From assembly GCA_040218145.1 (NCBI GenBank), contig JAVJQK010000109.1:124001-188000 (forward strand): DNA of 64,000 nucleotides, given 5' to 3'. The DNA comes from Sandaracinaceae bacterium (GTDB taxonomy: Bacteria; Myxococcota_A; Polyangia; Polyangiales; Sandaracinaceae). The position numbers and the translations under genes were made by a program. This document shows, in pieces, positions 51,824 through 60,734 of this stretch; position 1 is the first letter of the stretch, and the number at the start of each line of letters is the position of its first letter. Under the pieces are notes generated by a model, which saw only the letters and a program-made list of their open reading frames with translations, was not told the origin of the DNA and made no database searches.

Positions 51824-53179
51824 TCAGGGCGCGAGCGAGTCGTAGCGCTGGATGCGCAGCGTCTCGTGCTCGCCGCCATACGGCCGCACTCGCCAGGTCG
51901 GGCTGTAGGCCACGCTCTCTTCACCCATCGCGAGGATGATCGTGCCACGCAGCTCGGTGTCCCTCGGGACCGGCAGGGCCCCGAGCCGCTCGCCAGTCAG
52001 CCCCCAGAGCGAGAGCGAGAGCGTCGCAGGCTCCCCCGCCGCCACCACGCCATGGCCCAGGGCGTACATTCGATTGAAGGGCGCGTCCTCCACGACTCGC
52101 CGCGGCGCCAGCTCCCGAGGGTCAGGTGAGAACGGAGACGTCCACAGCTCGGTCCTCTCCCACCGGCCCGCCCCGCTGACCAGCCCGTAAGCCTGAAGCC
52201 ACACGATGTCGGCCCCATCGGAGTGCGGGTTGAACGCCGCGTCGCCTCCGCTGATGAAGGGCGACGCCAGCTCGCGTCCCCGCGCCGCCCAGATGCTCGC
52301 GTCGGGCCAACCGTGATTCAGGAGCACGAGGTCGTTCGCGGCGTCCTCGAGGACCGGCGAGCGCATACTCGTGTCGGTGAGCCAGCTCGTGGTTCCGTCG
52401 TGATCGACTCGCAGGATGTCTCCGCCCGGGACCACGAAGATGGCGACGAAGTCTTCACCGAGCATCACTCGCTGCGCCCCTCGCTGTCCGCGGAGAGCCG
52501 CCGTGTCGAGGCTCGCGAGCAACCTCACTCCGCCTGGCAGCGATCGAGACAACCGCAGGACGTGCAGATGGGTGACACTCCCGGCGGCTGTGTACTGCAT
52601 CAACGTGATCACGGCCTCGGTCGCGCTGACGGCCATTGGCCCCGCGAGGCAGCCACCGCTACGTCGGTCGAACGAGCGCGTGCGCAGGACGTGACGCACC
52701 GGGCCCTCGTCGCTCCCCACGACGTGAAGCCGCCACCCCTCCCGCCACCAGCCCCTACGGAAGGCGAAATGGAACGCGCCGTCCGAGTACGCCCCGAGGA
52801 TTCCGGCGAAGTCGATTCGCGGCCCGTCGTACGGGTGCCAGTCGACGTCGAGGCGACGGCATCCCTCCGCGTCCGCACAGGGTCGGAACACGAGCTCCCC
52901 GCCCGCGGCCGCGATCGGATCCTCCGCGGTGAAGGCATAACAGGTCTCCGGCAGACCCTCGACTCGGTTCCAAGAGGCGGCTGGTGCTCCGCCGTCGACC
53001 GCCCCGGAATCCCTCCCGCTGTCTTCGTCACGAGCGCCCGCGTCTCGCGCAGAGCCATCGACGCCGGCGTCGCTCTCTTCGTCGCCGCCACAGCAGGCCG
53101 CGAGGGCAAACACCGCGGCGGCCACCCCCGCGAAGACCGCTCGCCGCTTGACCACCGGGGCCGCCTCAGAAGAGGGCAT
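51824..53179 (-). CDS. Lipoprotein of unknown function, overlaps protease gene
   Basis: A 451-aa protein with signal ending AAVFALAAC, then a myxobacterial-style Asp/Gly/Ser/Ala linker (ESDAGVDGSARDAGARDEDS). The rest looks beta-propeller-like, with repeated strand pairs such as GGELVFRPCADAEGC, GAYSDGAFHFAFRRGWW and ISGGDAAFNPHSDGADIVWL. Its first 14 nt overlap the end of the trypsin-like protease gene, so the two are coupled. Surface or periplasmic binding is inferred from the lipobox. It converges on the receptor-lipoprotein operon with a 2-bp gap. Confidence 0.75.
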   Translation of the reverse strand: MPSSEAAPVVKRRAVFAGVAAAVFALAACCGGDEESDAGVDGSARDAGARDEDSGRDSGAVDGGAPAASWNRVEGLPETCYAFTAEDPIAAAGGELVFRPCADAEGCRRLDVDWHPYDGPRIDFAGILGAYSDGAFHFAFRRGWWREGWRLHVVGSDEGPVRHVLRTRSFDRRSGGCLAGPMAVSATEAVITLMQYTAAGSVTHLHVLRLSRSLPGGVRLLASLDTAALRGQRGAQRVMLGEDFVAIFVVPGGDILRVDHDGTTSWLTDTSMRSPVLEDAANDLVLLNHGWPDASIWAARGRELASPFISGGDAAFNPHSDGADIVWLQAYGLVSGAGRWERTELWTSPFSPDPRELAPRRVVEDAPFNRMYALGHGVVAAGEPATLSLSLWGLTGERLGALPVPRDTELRGTIILAMGEESVAYSPTWRVRPYGGEHETLRIQRYDSLAP

Positions 53180-56132
53180 CGAGTGAAATCTCCCCGCCCG
53201 TCATCTGGTCGTGACGGACGCCGTACGGGCGCCAGCCGTAGCTCGAGTCGGCGACGACCAAGCTCACCCCACTCGAATGGCCGTGTGCGGGTCCGACCAG
53301 GCTCGCACCCACGACATGACTGCGCAGCACCTGGACTTCGCTACCGTCGACGGCGAACACGGCCAGCGTCAACTCGCCGGACTGCGACGCCGAAAGCGCC
53401 CACGAGCCGTCCGGCAAATAGGTGAGCGCGTACCCGTCTCCGGGCGCTCCGCTCCCAGAGACGAGCGTCTCCATCCCTCCGGTCCAGGTGTCGACTCGAA
53501 CCAGCCCGACGGGAGCTGTCGCTTTCGTTCGAGCCAAGACCATCAACCACCGCCCAGACGCATCGATCGCCGCCGCCAGCGTCTCCTCCAGTGTACCGGT
53601 CAGCCGGATATCCGCCCGCTCCAGACGCCTCAGCTCCAGGACCCGAAGGCGGGTGGAGGGAGCGCCGTCCAGCCGCCCTCCAACGGCGATGAGACGACCT
53701 GCCTGGCTCGAGAGCAGGTAGACGGCGTCCTCGTGAGGCTCCTCGAGCTCGAGCGGCGGAACCTCGACCGATGAGAGCCGGCCGCCCTGCAGTCGCGCGA
53801 CGACACGCACGGTCCGCGCGCTCATGTCGACGCCCACCATTCGCACGCGGTCGGTGCTTCGGAGGGTCGAGGCGGGCGCCGAGGAGCCGAACCAAGTCAG
53901 GCTCGGGTCCCATTGCCAGCGCTCCGTCAGGAGTGGGTCGATGGCGTCCTCACCGCCCAGCGGGCGGTCCATCAGCTCGGCGCTGAGCATGTCGCTACCA
54001 AAACGAAAGCACAGCTCGCCCGAGGACAGACAGTCGCGGACCAGATAGGGCACCGGGAACGCGGAGAAGCACTCTGGACAGCTCCCCGGTCCGAACATGG
54101 CGGCACCAACCAGGTCTCCGACATCGAGTCCTCGCGCATCCTCGAACCCGTAGGTCTCCTGGAACCGCCCCGAGATGAAGTGACTGGTCAGGCGCCGATC
54201 GAGTGGGTCGCAGGTCGCGAGGTTGCACCCGAAAGCGGCGGGTGGCGCCATCGGATCGGGCGGCAGCGCGTAGGCATGCCCATGACCCCACACGACGGCG
54301 TTGACACGGCGGTGGAGAAGCGGGCCGCTGCCTACCTCGTCGAGGACTCCAAGCCCCCAGGCGTCCTCGGCGAACTGCCAGTGGAGCTCGACCAAGTCGT
54401 CCCGGGGCCGTCCCGTCGCGGCGGACCCTTCGGTGGGCCGGTAAGCCAGGACCCACTCCGTGTCGACCTCAGCCCCCCGGGTCTGGCCCGCGACCGCTTG
54501 ACCGGTCCAGCTCGGTCCATACGACAGCAAGCGCCACGGGGAGTTCACGTCGAGAAAGTCAGACTCGACATCAACCGGGCATCGCAACTCGCAGGCCGTC
54601 CTGGCCGCGATGCTGTCGTCTACCGCATCCTCGCAGTGGCACCACCTGAAGCCCGTCTGGACCGTGCCCTCCACCGTCGCGCCCACGACCGCGCCGAGCC
54701 CGGACAGCCCCCCGTTGGCACGGCCGAAGCCCGCCGGCCCAGCGGGGAGAGAGATCCCGTGGACGTCGATCGCTGGGCACGGATCGGCATCGCAAGCGTC
54801 CCCTTCGATGGGGGCTGAATGCGCGAGCTCGGCGTCCAGGTTGCAGTTCGCTTGGGTATTCGGAATCGCGCAGTTGTCGCACCCATCGGGCGCTCCATCC
54901 ATGTCGGCGTCAGCGCTCCAATCGACAGCCGCATCATCGAAGCCCTGGCAGCGGTCACAGGCGTCCGGCACGCCGTCGCCATCGAGATCGTCCGCCGTGT
55001 GGCTGCTCTCCGGAAGAAAGGGGCACGCGTCGAACGGTGAGGGCACGCCATCATGGTCCGGGTCGTCGTGATCGCACGCAACCATCTCCCCCGTGTCGTA
55101 GGCGTCGCACTCGTCGCCGACCCAATCCTGGTCCACGTCGCAGTGCTGACCATCACAGTCCTGTGGAGACCCAGGAGTCAGGAAGACTGTGGGACAGAGG
55201 TCGCGAACGTCCGGCAACCCATCACCGTCCGCATCCGGAAAGACCTGGGGATAGCGAGCCGGGACGCAGGACGCGGCGCCGCTCCCGAGGACGCAGTCGC
55301 CTTCCGGGTCCAACACCTGCCAGATCCAATCGATGTTCCGCACCAGCTCGCCGTCGAATCCGTTCCCGACGTCGAACTGCCAGATCATCGGCTGGGTCCG
55401 GCAGCCTAGTCCCCCACCGTCGCGGAACTCGGAGAGAGCCGCGACGATGGGCCCCTCCGGGTCCGCGAACGCGTCGATGGGTCCGCCCGAATCTCCGTAG
55501 TGCAATACGTCCGTCTCGAAACACAGATGAGAGGACACCCCCTCCGGAATGAGCGCGGGCACCGGAGCGAGCTTCTGCCGCACGACGCCGCTCGCATATC
55601 CCCTTGCCCGAACGCTGAACCCGGTGCCAGGGACCATGCAGGCGCGAGGGGGCGCCACGCTTCGCGCGACGACTCCCGCGGGCGCATCATCGTTCAGCTC
55701 GACGATGGCCATGTCGTGGTGGATCCAGAAGGAGCTCTGGGGAAGCTCCTCGAGCTCACCGCAGGACGTCGTCACGCCTTCGCCCTTTACGGCGCCCGGG
55801 TGAACGAAGCAATCGACGGTGGTTCGATTCTCACCCCCATCGAAGCGAATCAGGATCGGGTTGTCCGTCGTGAAGCAATGCGCTGCCGTGAGCACGAGTC
55901 TCGGAGCGATGAGCGTGCCCGTGCACGCCGACGCGCCCGTATCGATACGAACGGTCGCGCTGGAGATCAGCCCGGGTGGGTCGACGGTGGGTGTCGCGCC
56001 GCTCGACAGCGTTCGAAGGCTCTCCCGCGCTAGATCAGCGTCGGGGGGGGGGGAGCCGCAGGCAGGACAGAGTAGAGCCAATAGGGCAGCTGCCCGACCT
56101 GCCGCTCTCACACTATGAAAACCGAGCTTCAC
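53166..56132 (-). CDS. Trypsin-like serine protease with thrombospondin type 3 repeats
   Basis: GTG 56132 is preferred: it gives VKLGFHSVRAAGRAAALLAL followed by a Cys typical of a lipoprotein signal; TTG 56186 and ATG 56168 add a non-signal extension. The product is 988 aa. The S1 triad is H85 (LTAAHC), D140 (HHDMAIVEL) and S215 (YGDSGGPI). Four or more Ca2+-binding TSP3-type repeats lie near 280-430 (DADGDGLPDVRDLCP, DLDGDGVPDACDRC). The long C-terminal part is strand-rich and of unknown fold. A secreted or surface-bound protease is expected. An 11-nt poly-C run covers codons 27-30. Confidence 0.88.
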   Translation of the reverse strand: MKLGFHSVRAAGRAAALLALLCPACGSPPPDADLARESLRTLSSGATPTVDPPGLISSATVRIDTGASACTGTLIAPRLVLTAAHCFTTDNPILIRFDGGENRTTVDCFVHPGAVKGEGVTTSCGELEELPQSSFWIHHDMAIVELNDDAPAGVVARSVAPPRACMVPGTGFSVRARGYASGVVRQKLAPVPALIPEGVSSHLCFETDVLHYGDSGGPIDAFADPEGPIVAALSEFRDGGGLGCRTQPMIWQFDVGNGFDGELVRNIDWIWQVLDPEGDCVLGSGAASCVPARYPQVFPDADGDGLPDVRDLCPTVFLTPGSPQDCDGQHCDVDQDWVGDECDAYDTGEMVACDHDDPDHDGVPSPFDACPFLPESSHTADDLDGDGVPDACDRCQGFDDAAVDWSADADMDGAPDGCDNCAIPNTQANCNLDAELAHSAPIEGDACDADPCPAIDVHGISLPAGPAGFGRANGGLSGLGAVVGATVEGTVQTGFRWCHCEDAVDDSIAARTACELRCPVDVESDFLDVNSPWRLLSYGPSWTGQAVAGQTRGAEVDTEWVLAYRPTEGSAATGRPRDDLVELHWQFAEDAWGLGVLDEVGSGPLLHRRVNAVVWGHGHAYALPPDPMAPPAAFGCNLATCDPLDRRLTSHFISGRFQETYGFEDARGLDVGDLVGAAMFGPGSCPECFSAFPVPYLVRDCLSSGELCFRFGSDMLSAELMDRPLGGEDAIDPLLTERWQWDPSLTWFGSSAPASTLRSTDRVRMVGVDMSARTVRVVARLQGGRLSSVEVPPLELEEPHEDAVYLLSSQAGRLIAVGGRLDGAPSTRLRVLELRRLERADIRLTGTLEETLAAAIDASGRWLMVLARTKATAPVGLVRVDTWTGGMETLVSGSGAPGDGYALTYLPDGSWALSASQSGELTLAVFAVDGSEVQVLRSHVVGASLVGPAHGHSSGVSLVVADSSYGWRPYGVRHDQMTGGEISLDALF
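56043..56053. repeat. 11-nt homopolymer (poly-C on coding strand) in protease gene
   Basis: An uninterrupted G11 on the plus strand falls in codons 27-30 (Ser-Pro-Pro-Pro) of the protease gene, just after the putative lipidated Cys. Gain or loss of one base would shift the frame and remove the whole protease, which is the usual layout of a slipped-strand phase-variable gene. Confidence 0.9.
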
Positions 56133-56211
56133 CCGCCACCTCCACGATTGCCATGGAGGTTGGCACATGGGACACGCCGCCGTCAATCAGGCGTTCGCAG
56201 CGCGACTGCCG

Positions 56212-57111
56212 CTACGCGTTTGGGCCGAAGCTCGTGATGATGTAGCCGCCGCTGCGCTCGTCCTTGCTCAGCTCGAGCAGGCCCTTCTTCTCCGCGTCCT
56301 CGAGCATCTCGCTGAAGGTGCGGTAGCCGTGGAAGCGCTCGGAGAAGTTGGGGCGCTTGCGCTTGAGGGTCTGCTTGATCATCGAGCCCCAGAGGTGGCT
56401 GTCGCGGTCCTGGAAGAGCGCCTCGACGACGTCGAGGATGTGGTCGAGCCCCTCCTGCTGGCGCTCGGCCTCCTCCTCCTTGGACAACTCCTTGCCGCCG
56501 CTGCTCGGCTCGGCGCGGGTCGTGGGCACGTCCGCGCCCGACTTGGGGTCGTCCTTCTTGGGCGCCGCCTTCGGCTGGTCGTTGGCCTTCTTGCGCGGCT
56601 TCTTGGCGTGCCCGCGCTTGGCGCCGCGCTTCGCGCGCACCAGGTCGTCGTAGTAGATGAACTCGTCGCAGTTCTCGATCAGGAGATCGCTGCTCGAGTT
56701 CTTCACGCCGAGGCCGATGACGATCTTGTCGTTCTCGCGGAGCTTGCTGACCACGGGCGAGAAGTCGGAGTCACCGCTGATGATGACGAAGACGTCGATG
56801 TGCCGCTTCGTGTAGCAGAGGTCGAGCGCGTCCACGACGAGGCGGATGTCGGCGCTGTTCTTGCCCGAGTAGCTCACGTGCGGGATCTCGATCATCTCGA
56901 AGCCCGCCTCGTGCATGGCCCGCTTGCTGCTCTTGTAGCGGTCCCAGTCCGAGTAGGCCTTCTTGACGACGATCTTGCCCTTGTCGAGCAGGCGCTCGAG
57001 CACGAGCTCGATGTCGAAGTCCTTGTAGTTGGCGTCCCGCACGCCGATGGCCACGTTCTCGAAGTCGGCGAAGATGGCCAAGTTCGGCGCGGAGTCGTAG
57101 TTGTCGCTCAA
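56212..57111 (-). CDS. NYN-domain (LabA/DUF88) RNase-like protein with LOTUS domain
   Basis: A 299-aa protein. The N-terminal NYN/PIN-type nuclease domain (residues 8-155) has the acidic cluster expected for Mg2+: D16 in FADFENVAIG, D88/D94, and D114/D116 in SGDSDFSPV. A Lys/Pro-rich linker (160-215) follows, then a C-terminal OST-HTH/LOTUS domain (about 222-295) with LWGSMIKQTLKRKRPNFSER and FSEMLEDAEKKGLLEL. NYN-LOTUS proteins are thought to cut or handle RNA, with LOTUS binding RNA structures. Targets are unknown. It lies 79 bp upstream of the protease gene on the same strand. Confidence 0.9.
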   Translation of the reverse strand: MSDNYDSAPNLAIFADFENVAIGVRDANYKDFDIELVLERLLDKGKIVVKKAYSDWDRYKSSKRAMHEAGFEMIEIPHVSYSGKNSADIRLVVDALDLCYTKRHIDVFVIISGDSDFSPVVSKLRENDKIVIGLGVKNSSSDLLIENCDEFIYYDDLVRAKRGAKRGHAKKPRKKANDQPKAAPKKDDPKSGADVPTTRAEPSSGGKELSKEEEAERQQEGLDHILDVVEALFQDRDSHLWGSMIKQTLKRKRPNFSERFHGYRTFSEMLEDAEKKGLLELSKDERSGGYIITSFGPNA

Positions 57112-57196
57112 AGCGCGTTCTCCATATCTGAGTTCGAATGCAAGTAGGTCGCCACCGCGCGCTCGTCAATTCGCGGACGCGTCGGTGGCTGGCGCG

Positions 57197-57922
57197 TCAG
57201 GCGCCGAGGAGCTGGACGATCTCGGCCGGAGTGACCTCGTCGCCACAGGGGAGCCAGGACTGGGTGTGAGGCATCGCCTCCTGAAGCCGCTGCCGCTCGG
57301 CGAGGGGCATGCGCCAGAGCACCACCCGCACGCCCCCGCCGTTCTCGGTGAGGACGGCCAGGGTGCGGTCGAGGGGGATCGAGGGCTCCTGGGCGTCGAG
57401 CACCACGGCGCTCGAGGGCGGCTCGCCTCGGCCGAGGGCCCCCTTCAGCACCGCCATCGAGGTCACGCCGATCACCTCGGTGCCCGCGGGGGCCGCCGCC
57501 ATGGCCATCTCGATCATGGAGCGGTCCCGGGTGACGATGATCCAGAGCGCGTCCTCCGCCGTCGGGTCGGTGCCTCCGCGGCGGAGCCCCCAGGCGGGCG
57601 TGGCGCGGGTGTGGATCGCGCCGCTGATCAGGTCCTCGTACTCTCGCTGCGCCGCCGCGTCGTCGGCCGGAGGCCGGGCCGTGATGGGCTGGGTCTGGGG
57701 AGGAGGCAGCTCCGCGAGGAGCGCGTCGACGATCTCGCCCGCGGTGTTCGGGTGCACGCGGCCGACGAGGGCGTGCCCCAGCGGGCCGCGCACGAAGGCG
57801 TGCAGGGCCTGGAGCTGCTCGGGCAGCGCGGACAAGCCGGCCCCATCGAGGGCCTCCTGCAACGCCTCCGACGTGCCCGCCTCTTCGAGCACTCTCCGCA
57901 ACCGCTGCTCTGGATCGCTCAT
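57197..57922 (-). CDS. Receiver-like (pseudo-receiver?) domain protein
   Basis: ATG 57922 gives 241 aa. Residues 1-75 are helical and unrecognised (SDPEQRLRRVLEEAG onward). Residues ~115-220 have the alternating strands of a response-regulator receiver: ALWIIVTRDRSMIEMAM, SSAVVLDAQEPSIPL with an Asp at the phosphorylation-site position, and VRVVLWRMPLAERQRL. The acidic pair and the conserved Lys of true receivers are not obvious, so it may be a pseudo-receiver. No output domain or kinase gene is adjacent. It is divergent from the RNA methyltransferase gene. Confidence 0.65.
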   Translation of the reverse strand: MSDPEQRLRRVLEEAGTSEALQEALDGAGLSALPEQLQALHAFVRGPLGHALVGRVHPNTAGEIVDALLAELPPPQTQPITARPPADDAAAQREYEDLISGAIHTRATPAWGLRRGGTDPTAEDALWIIVTRDRSMIEMAMAAAPAGTEVIGVTSMAVLKGALGRGEPPSSAVVLDAQEPSIPLDRTLAVLTENGGGVRVVLWRMPLAERQRLQEAMPHTQSWLPCGDEVTPAEIVQLLGA

Positions 57923-57980
57923 CGCCGGCCGGAGCATAAGTCGAAGGCCCCGCGCTCTCCAAGATGGCAGACTCCGCGCG

Positions 57981-59108
57981 ATGAGCGCCCCGTACGATCT
58001 CTTCGCCGCCTGCGCCGCCGGGCTCGAGCCCCTCCTCGAGCGGGAGCTGGCCTCACTCGGCGCGCTCGACCCCAAGGCGGTGCCGGGCGGGGTCATCTTC
58101 GGCGGCCACCGAAAGGCGCTCTTCCGGGTGAACCTGGAGAGCGGCCTCGCGAGCCACGTCCGCGTGCGCGTGGGCCGCTTCCTGGCGCGATCGTTCGAGG
58201 AGCTGGAGCGCGAGACGGCGCAGATCCCCTGGGAGCAGTACCTGATCCCGGGGGTGCCGCGGCGCTTCCGGGTCACGGCGAGGAAGAGCCGCCTGCACCA
58301 CACCGACGCGATCGCCGAGCGGCTCGCGCGGGTGGTCGCGATCCGGCTCGGAGATCATCTGGCCGAGCCCGACCCGAGCGGCGTGCGCGTCCAGCTGCGG
58401 CTCGAGCGCGATCGGGCGGGCTGCGCGGTCGACAGCACGGGCGAGCCGCTGCACCGGCGCGGGTGGCGCACCCACGTGGGGCCCGCGCCGCTCCGGGAAG
58501 ATCTCGCGCGGGCGCTCCTGATCGCGAGCGGCTGGCAGCCCGGCCAGGCGCTCTGGGACCCGCTCTGCGGCAGCGGCACGATCGCCATCGAGGCGGCGAC
58601 CATGGATCGCGGCATGGCCCCGGGACGCCTGCGGCGCTTCGACTTCGAGCGCACCCCGCTCTTCCACGCCCCCACCTGGGAGAAGCTCCGTGAGGCCGCC
58701 GCCGCGCGGGTGTCCGCGGGCGCGAGCCCGATCGTCGCGAGCGACCGGGACGACAAGGCGCTGGAGGCGGCGCGCGCCAACGCGGCGCGGGCCGGGGTGG
58801 AGCTCGCCTTCACCCGCTCGAGTCTCACCCAGGCCGAGCCCCCCGTCGCGGACGCGGGCGCGCTGGTCACCAACCCGCCCTACGGGCATCGACTCGGTGA
58901 GGGCGAAGACCTGCGGCCCCTCTACGACGCGCTCGGCCGCCGCGCGCAGGAGCTGCCGCCCACGTGGACGGCGGCGCTCTACTGCACCGAGCAGAACCTC
59001 GGCCACCGCGTCGCGCGTGGCCTGCGCACCGCGTTCGTGGCCGACGCGGGCGGCCTCAAGATCCGCGCCCTCACCAGCCATCGCCCGGCCGAGGCGGGCG
59101 AGGCCTGA
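57981..59108 (+). CDS. RlmL/YcbY-type 23S rRNA (guanine-N2) methyltransferase
   Basis: ATG 57981 gives a 375-aa product starting MSAPYDLFAACAAGLEPLLE, the usual start of the RlmL N-terminal family. A THUMP domain (about 55-155) is followed by the family linker RRGWRTHVGPAPLREDLA. The SAM-binding motif is WDPLCGSGTIAIEAA and the catalytic NPPYG is at 298-302. This corresponds to the single-methyltransferase half of E. coli RlmL (m2G2445); the RlmK part is absent. It converges on the Omp85-like gene with a 3-bp gap. Confidence 0.9.
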   Translation: MSAPYDLFAACAAGLEPLLERELASLGALDPKAVPGGVIFGGHRKALFRVNLESGLASHVRVRVGRFLARSFEELERETAQIPWEQYLIPGVPRRFRVTARKSRLHHTDAIAERLARVVAIRLGDHLAEPDPSGVRVQLRLERDRAGCAVDSTGEPLHRRGWRTHVGPAPLREDLARALLIASGWQPGQALWDPLCGSGTIAIEAATMDRGMAPGRLRRFDFERTPLFHAPTWEKLREAAAARVSAGASPIVASDRDDKALEAARANAARAGVELAFTRSSLTQAEPPVADAGALVTNPPYGHRLGEGEDLRPLYDALGRRAQELPPTWTAALYCTEQNLGHRVARGLRTAFVADAGGLKIRALTSHRPAEAGEA

Positions 59109-59111
59109 GAA

Positions 59112-60734
59112 TCAGAAGCCCTGCTGCGAGCCGACGACGAGGCGCACGCTGGTGATCTGCGCGCCCATGTCGAAGGGCTCCGACCCGAAGGCGAGCAGCA
59201 GGTTGAAGGACTGATCGCGGTCGCCGATGGAGCGGAGGCCGAAGCCGAAGCTCATGCGGAGGCGCTCCATGTCGAAGTTCGACAGGTGCTCCTCGAAGAC
59301 GTTGCCCACCGAGAAGTGGAGCGAGCCGTCGAGCCAGACCCAGATGGGGTAGCGGTACTCGAGCACGGCCACCGCGGCGCTGCGGTCGACGAGCTGGTTC
59401 TGGAGGAAGCCGCTCATGACCATCGGGTCGCCACCGAGGTTGACCTGCTCGAGGAAGGGCACGGGGGCGCTGCCGAGCGGGTCGGCGAAGCGCACGATGC
59501 CGTAGAGGCCGAAGATCCGGTTCGCGCCCACGTCGAGGAATCCGCCGACCGCGCCGCCGTACTGGATCCAGCGACGGTCGACCGGGTTCTCGAGGTCGAA
59601 GCCGAGGCCCGTGTAGCCCTCGACGCGCACGCCATGGCCGGGCGCGGGGCGCGGCTCGCGGGTGTCGATGACGACGTCGAGGCGCTGCCGGTACGCGGTG
59701 TAGCCCTCGAAGCCGGGCGGCGTGTCGTACCAGCCCTGCACGCTCGTGGCCTCGCCGAGCGACGGATCGTTGCCCGCGTAGTTGTAGCCGTCGTTCGAGA
59801 ACTGGTTCCAGATCACACCCGCGCGGAAGCGCACCTCGCTCTCGCGCCAGGGCATGAAGCGGAAGTCCAGGCGGCCCTCCACGTAGTCGCGACGGTAGCG
59901 CGAGCGCTGGGCCTGCTGCGTGTCGTAGCCGATCCCCTGATAGATGAAGTCGGGGCGGTGCAGCGCGTCGACGGTCAGGCCGATCTCGGTCTCTTCGCTG
60001 GTGCGGATGCGGTCGCTGATCGTGCCGCGCAGCCAGTCGATGCCGCCGAAGGCCGCGGACACGCGAAAGAAGTTGCCCTCGGCCACGCCGGGCGCGTTGT
60101 GCCAGAAGAAGAGGCCGACGCTCGGCTGGAAGCCGAAGTCGAAGAACGCGGTGGGCACGAGGCCCGCGCGGCGCTCCTCGAACGTGAAGAAGTCGATGAG
60201 GAGCGCGGTCCAGTTCTCTCGCTCGGCCGTGGTGAGCAGCCAGCCGAGGGGCTGACGGATCAGGTACTCGAAGATGAGGTGGACCGGGAAGAAGAGGATC
60301 CGCGGGAACCAGAGCATGACCTCGCCCGCGGAGGCCCCGGGCTCGTCGCGGCCGTCGTAGTCGGGCAGCTCGCGCCGCGCGATGGTGGGCTGCTCGGGCT
60401 CCGGCTCCGCGTCGGCCTCGTCCGCGTCGCCGTCGGGCTCGTCCGCCTCCTCGGCTGTGACCTCGGCTGTGCCCTCCTCTTCGGTCTCCGCCTCGGCCTC
60501 GGTCTCGACGCGGACGGGGACCTCGTCATCCGCGGCGTCGGGGTCGTCACTCGCGGACGCCTCGGGCGGGGGCTCGTCCTCCGCAGCAGAGTCCTCCGCA
60601 GCAGAATCCTCCGCAGCAGAGTCCTCCGCAGCGACCGGTAGGTCGGGGTCTGCCTCGGTGTCGTCTTGCGCCGCGGCGCTCCCCGCCGCGAGACCGCACG
60701 CCGCGAAGCACAGCACGAAGAATGTGAGCCTCAT
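59112..60734 (-). CDS. Omp85/BamA-superfamily-like outer-membrane barrel protein
   Basis: A 540-aa protein with a signal peptide ending GSAAAQ near residue 23. Residues 24-120 are an acidic Ala/Glu/Asp linker with AAEDS repeats. An amphipathic segment (VMLWFPRILFFPVHLIFEYL, about 138-157) precedes a 16-strand-type barrel with alternating aromatic strands to the C-terminus. The region YRQRLDVVIDTREPRPAPGH and GGDPMVMSGFLQNQLVDRSA resemble the D15/surface-antigen barrel of BamA-like proteins. No POTRA domains are visible. Its ATG overlaps the stop of the kinase-like lipoprotein gene (ATGA), so the two are made together. Confidence 0.82.
   Translation of the reverse strand: MRLTFFVLCFAACGLAAGSAAAQDDTEADPDLPVAAEDSAAEDSAAEDSAAEDEPPPEASASDDPDAADDEVPVRVETEAEAETEEEGTAEVTAEEADEPDGDADEADAEPEPEQPTIARRELPDYDGRDEPGASAGEVMLWFPRILFFPVHLIFEYLIRQPLGWLLTTAERENWTALLIDFFTFEERRAGLVPTAFFDFGFQPSVGLFFWHNAPGVAEGNFFRVSAAFGGIDWLRGTISDRIRTSEETEIGLTVDALHRPDFIYQGIGYDTQQAQRSRYRRDYVEGRLDFRFMPWRESEVRFRAGVIWNQFSNDGYNYAGNDPSLGEATSVQGWYDTPPGFEGYTAYRQRLDVVIDTREPRPAPGHGVRVEGYTGLGFDLENPVDRRWIQYGGAVGGFLDVGANRIFGLYGIVRFADPLGSAPVPFLEQVNLGGDPMVMSGFLQNQLVDRSAAVAVLEYRYPIWVWLDGSLHFSVGNVFEEHLSNFDMERLRMSFGFGLRSIGDRDQSFNLLLAFGSEPFDMGAQITSVRLVVGSQQGF
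60577..60633. repeat. 15-bp tandem repeats encoding AAEDS units
   Basis: Units of TCCTCCGCAGCAGAG begin at 60577, 60592, 60607 and 60622 (the last partial), with one substitution. They encode SAAED repeats in the acidic linker of the barrel protein. The unit keeps the reading frame, so copy variation would tune linker length. Confidence 0.88.
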
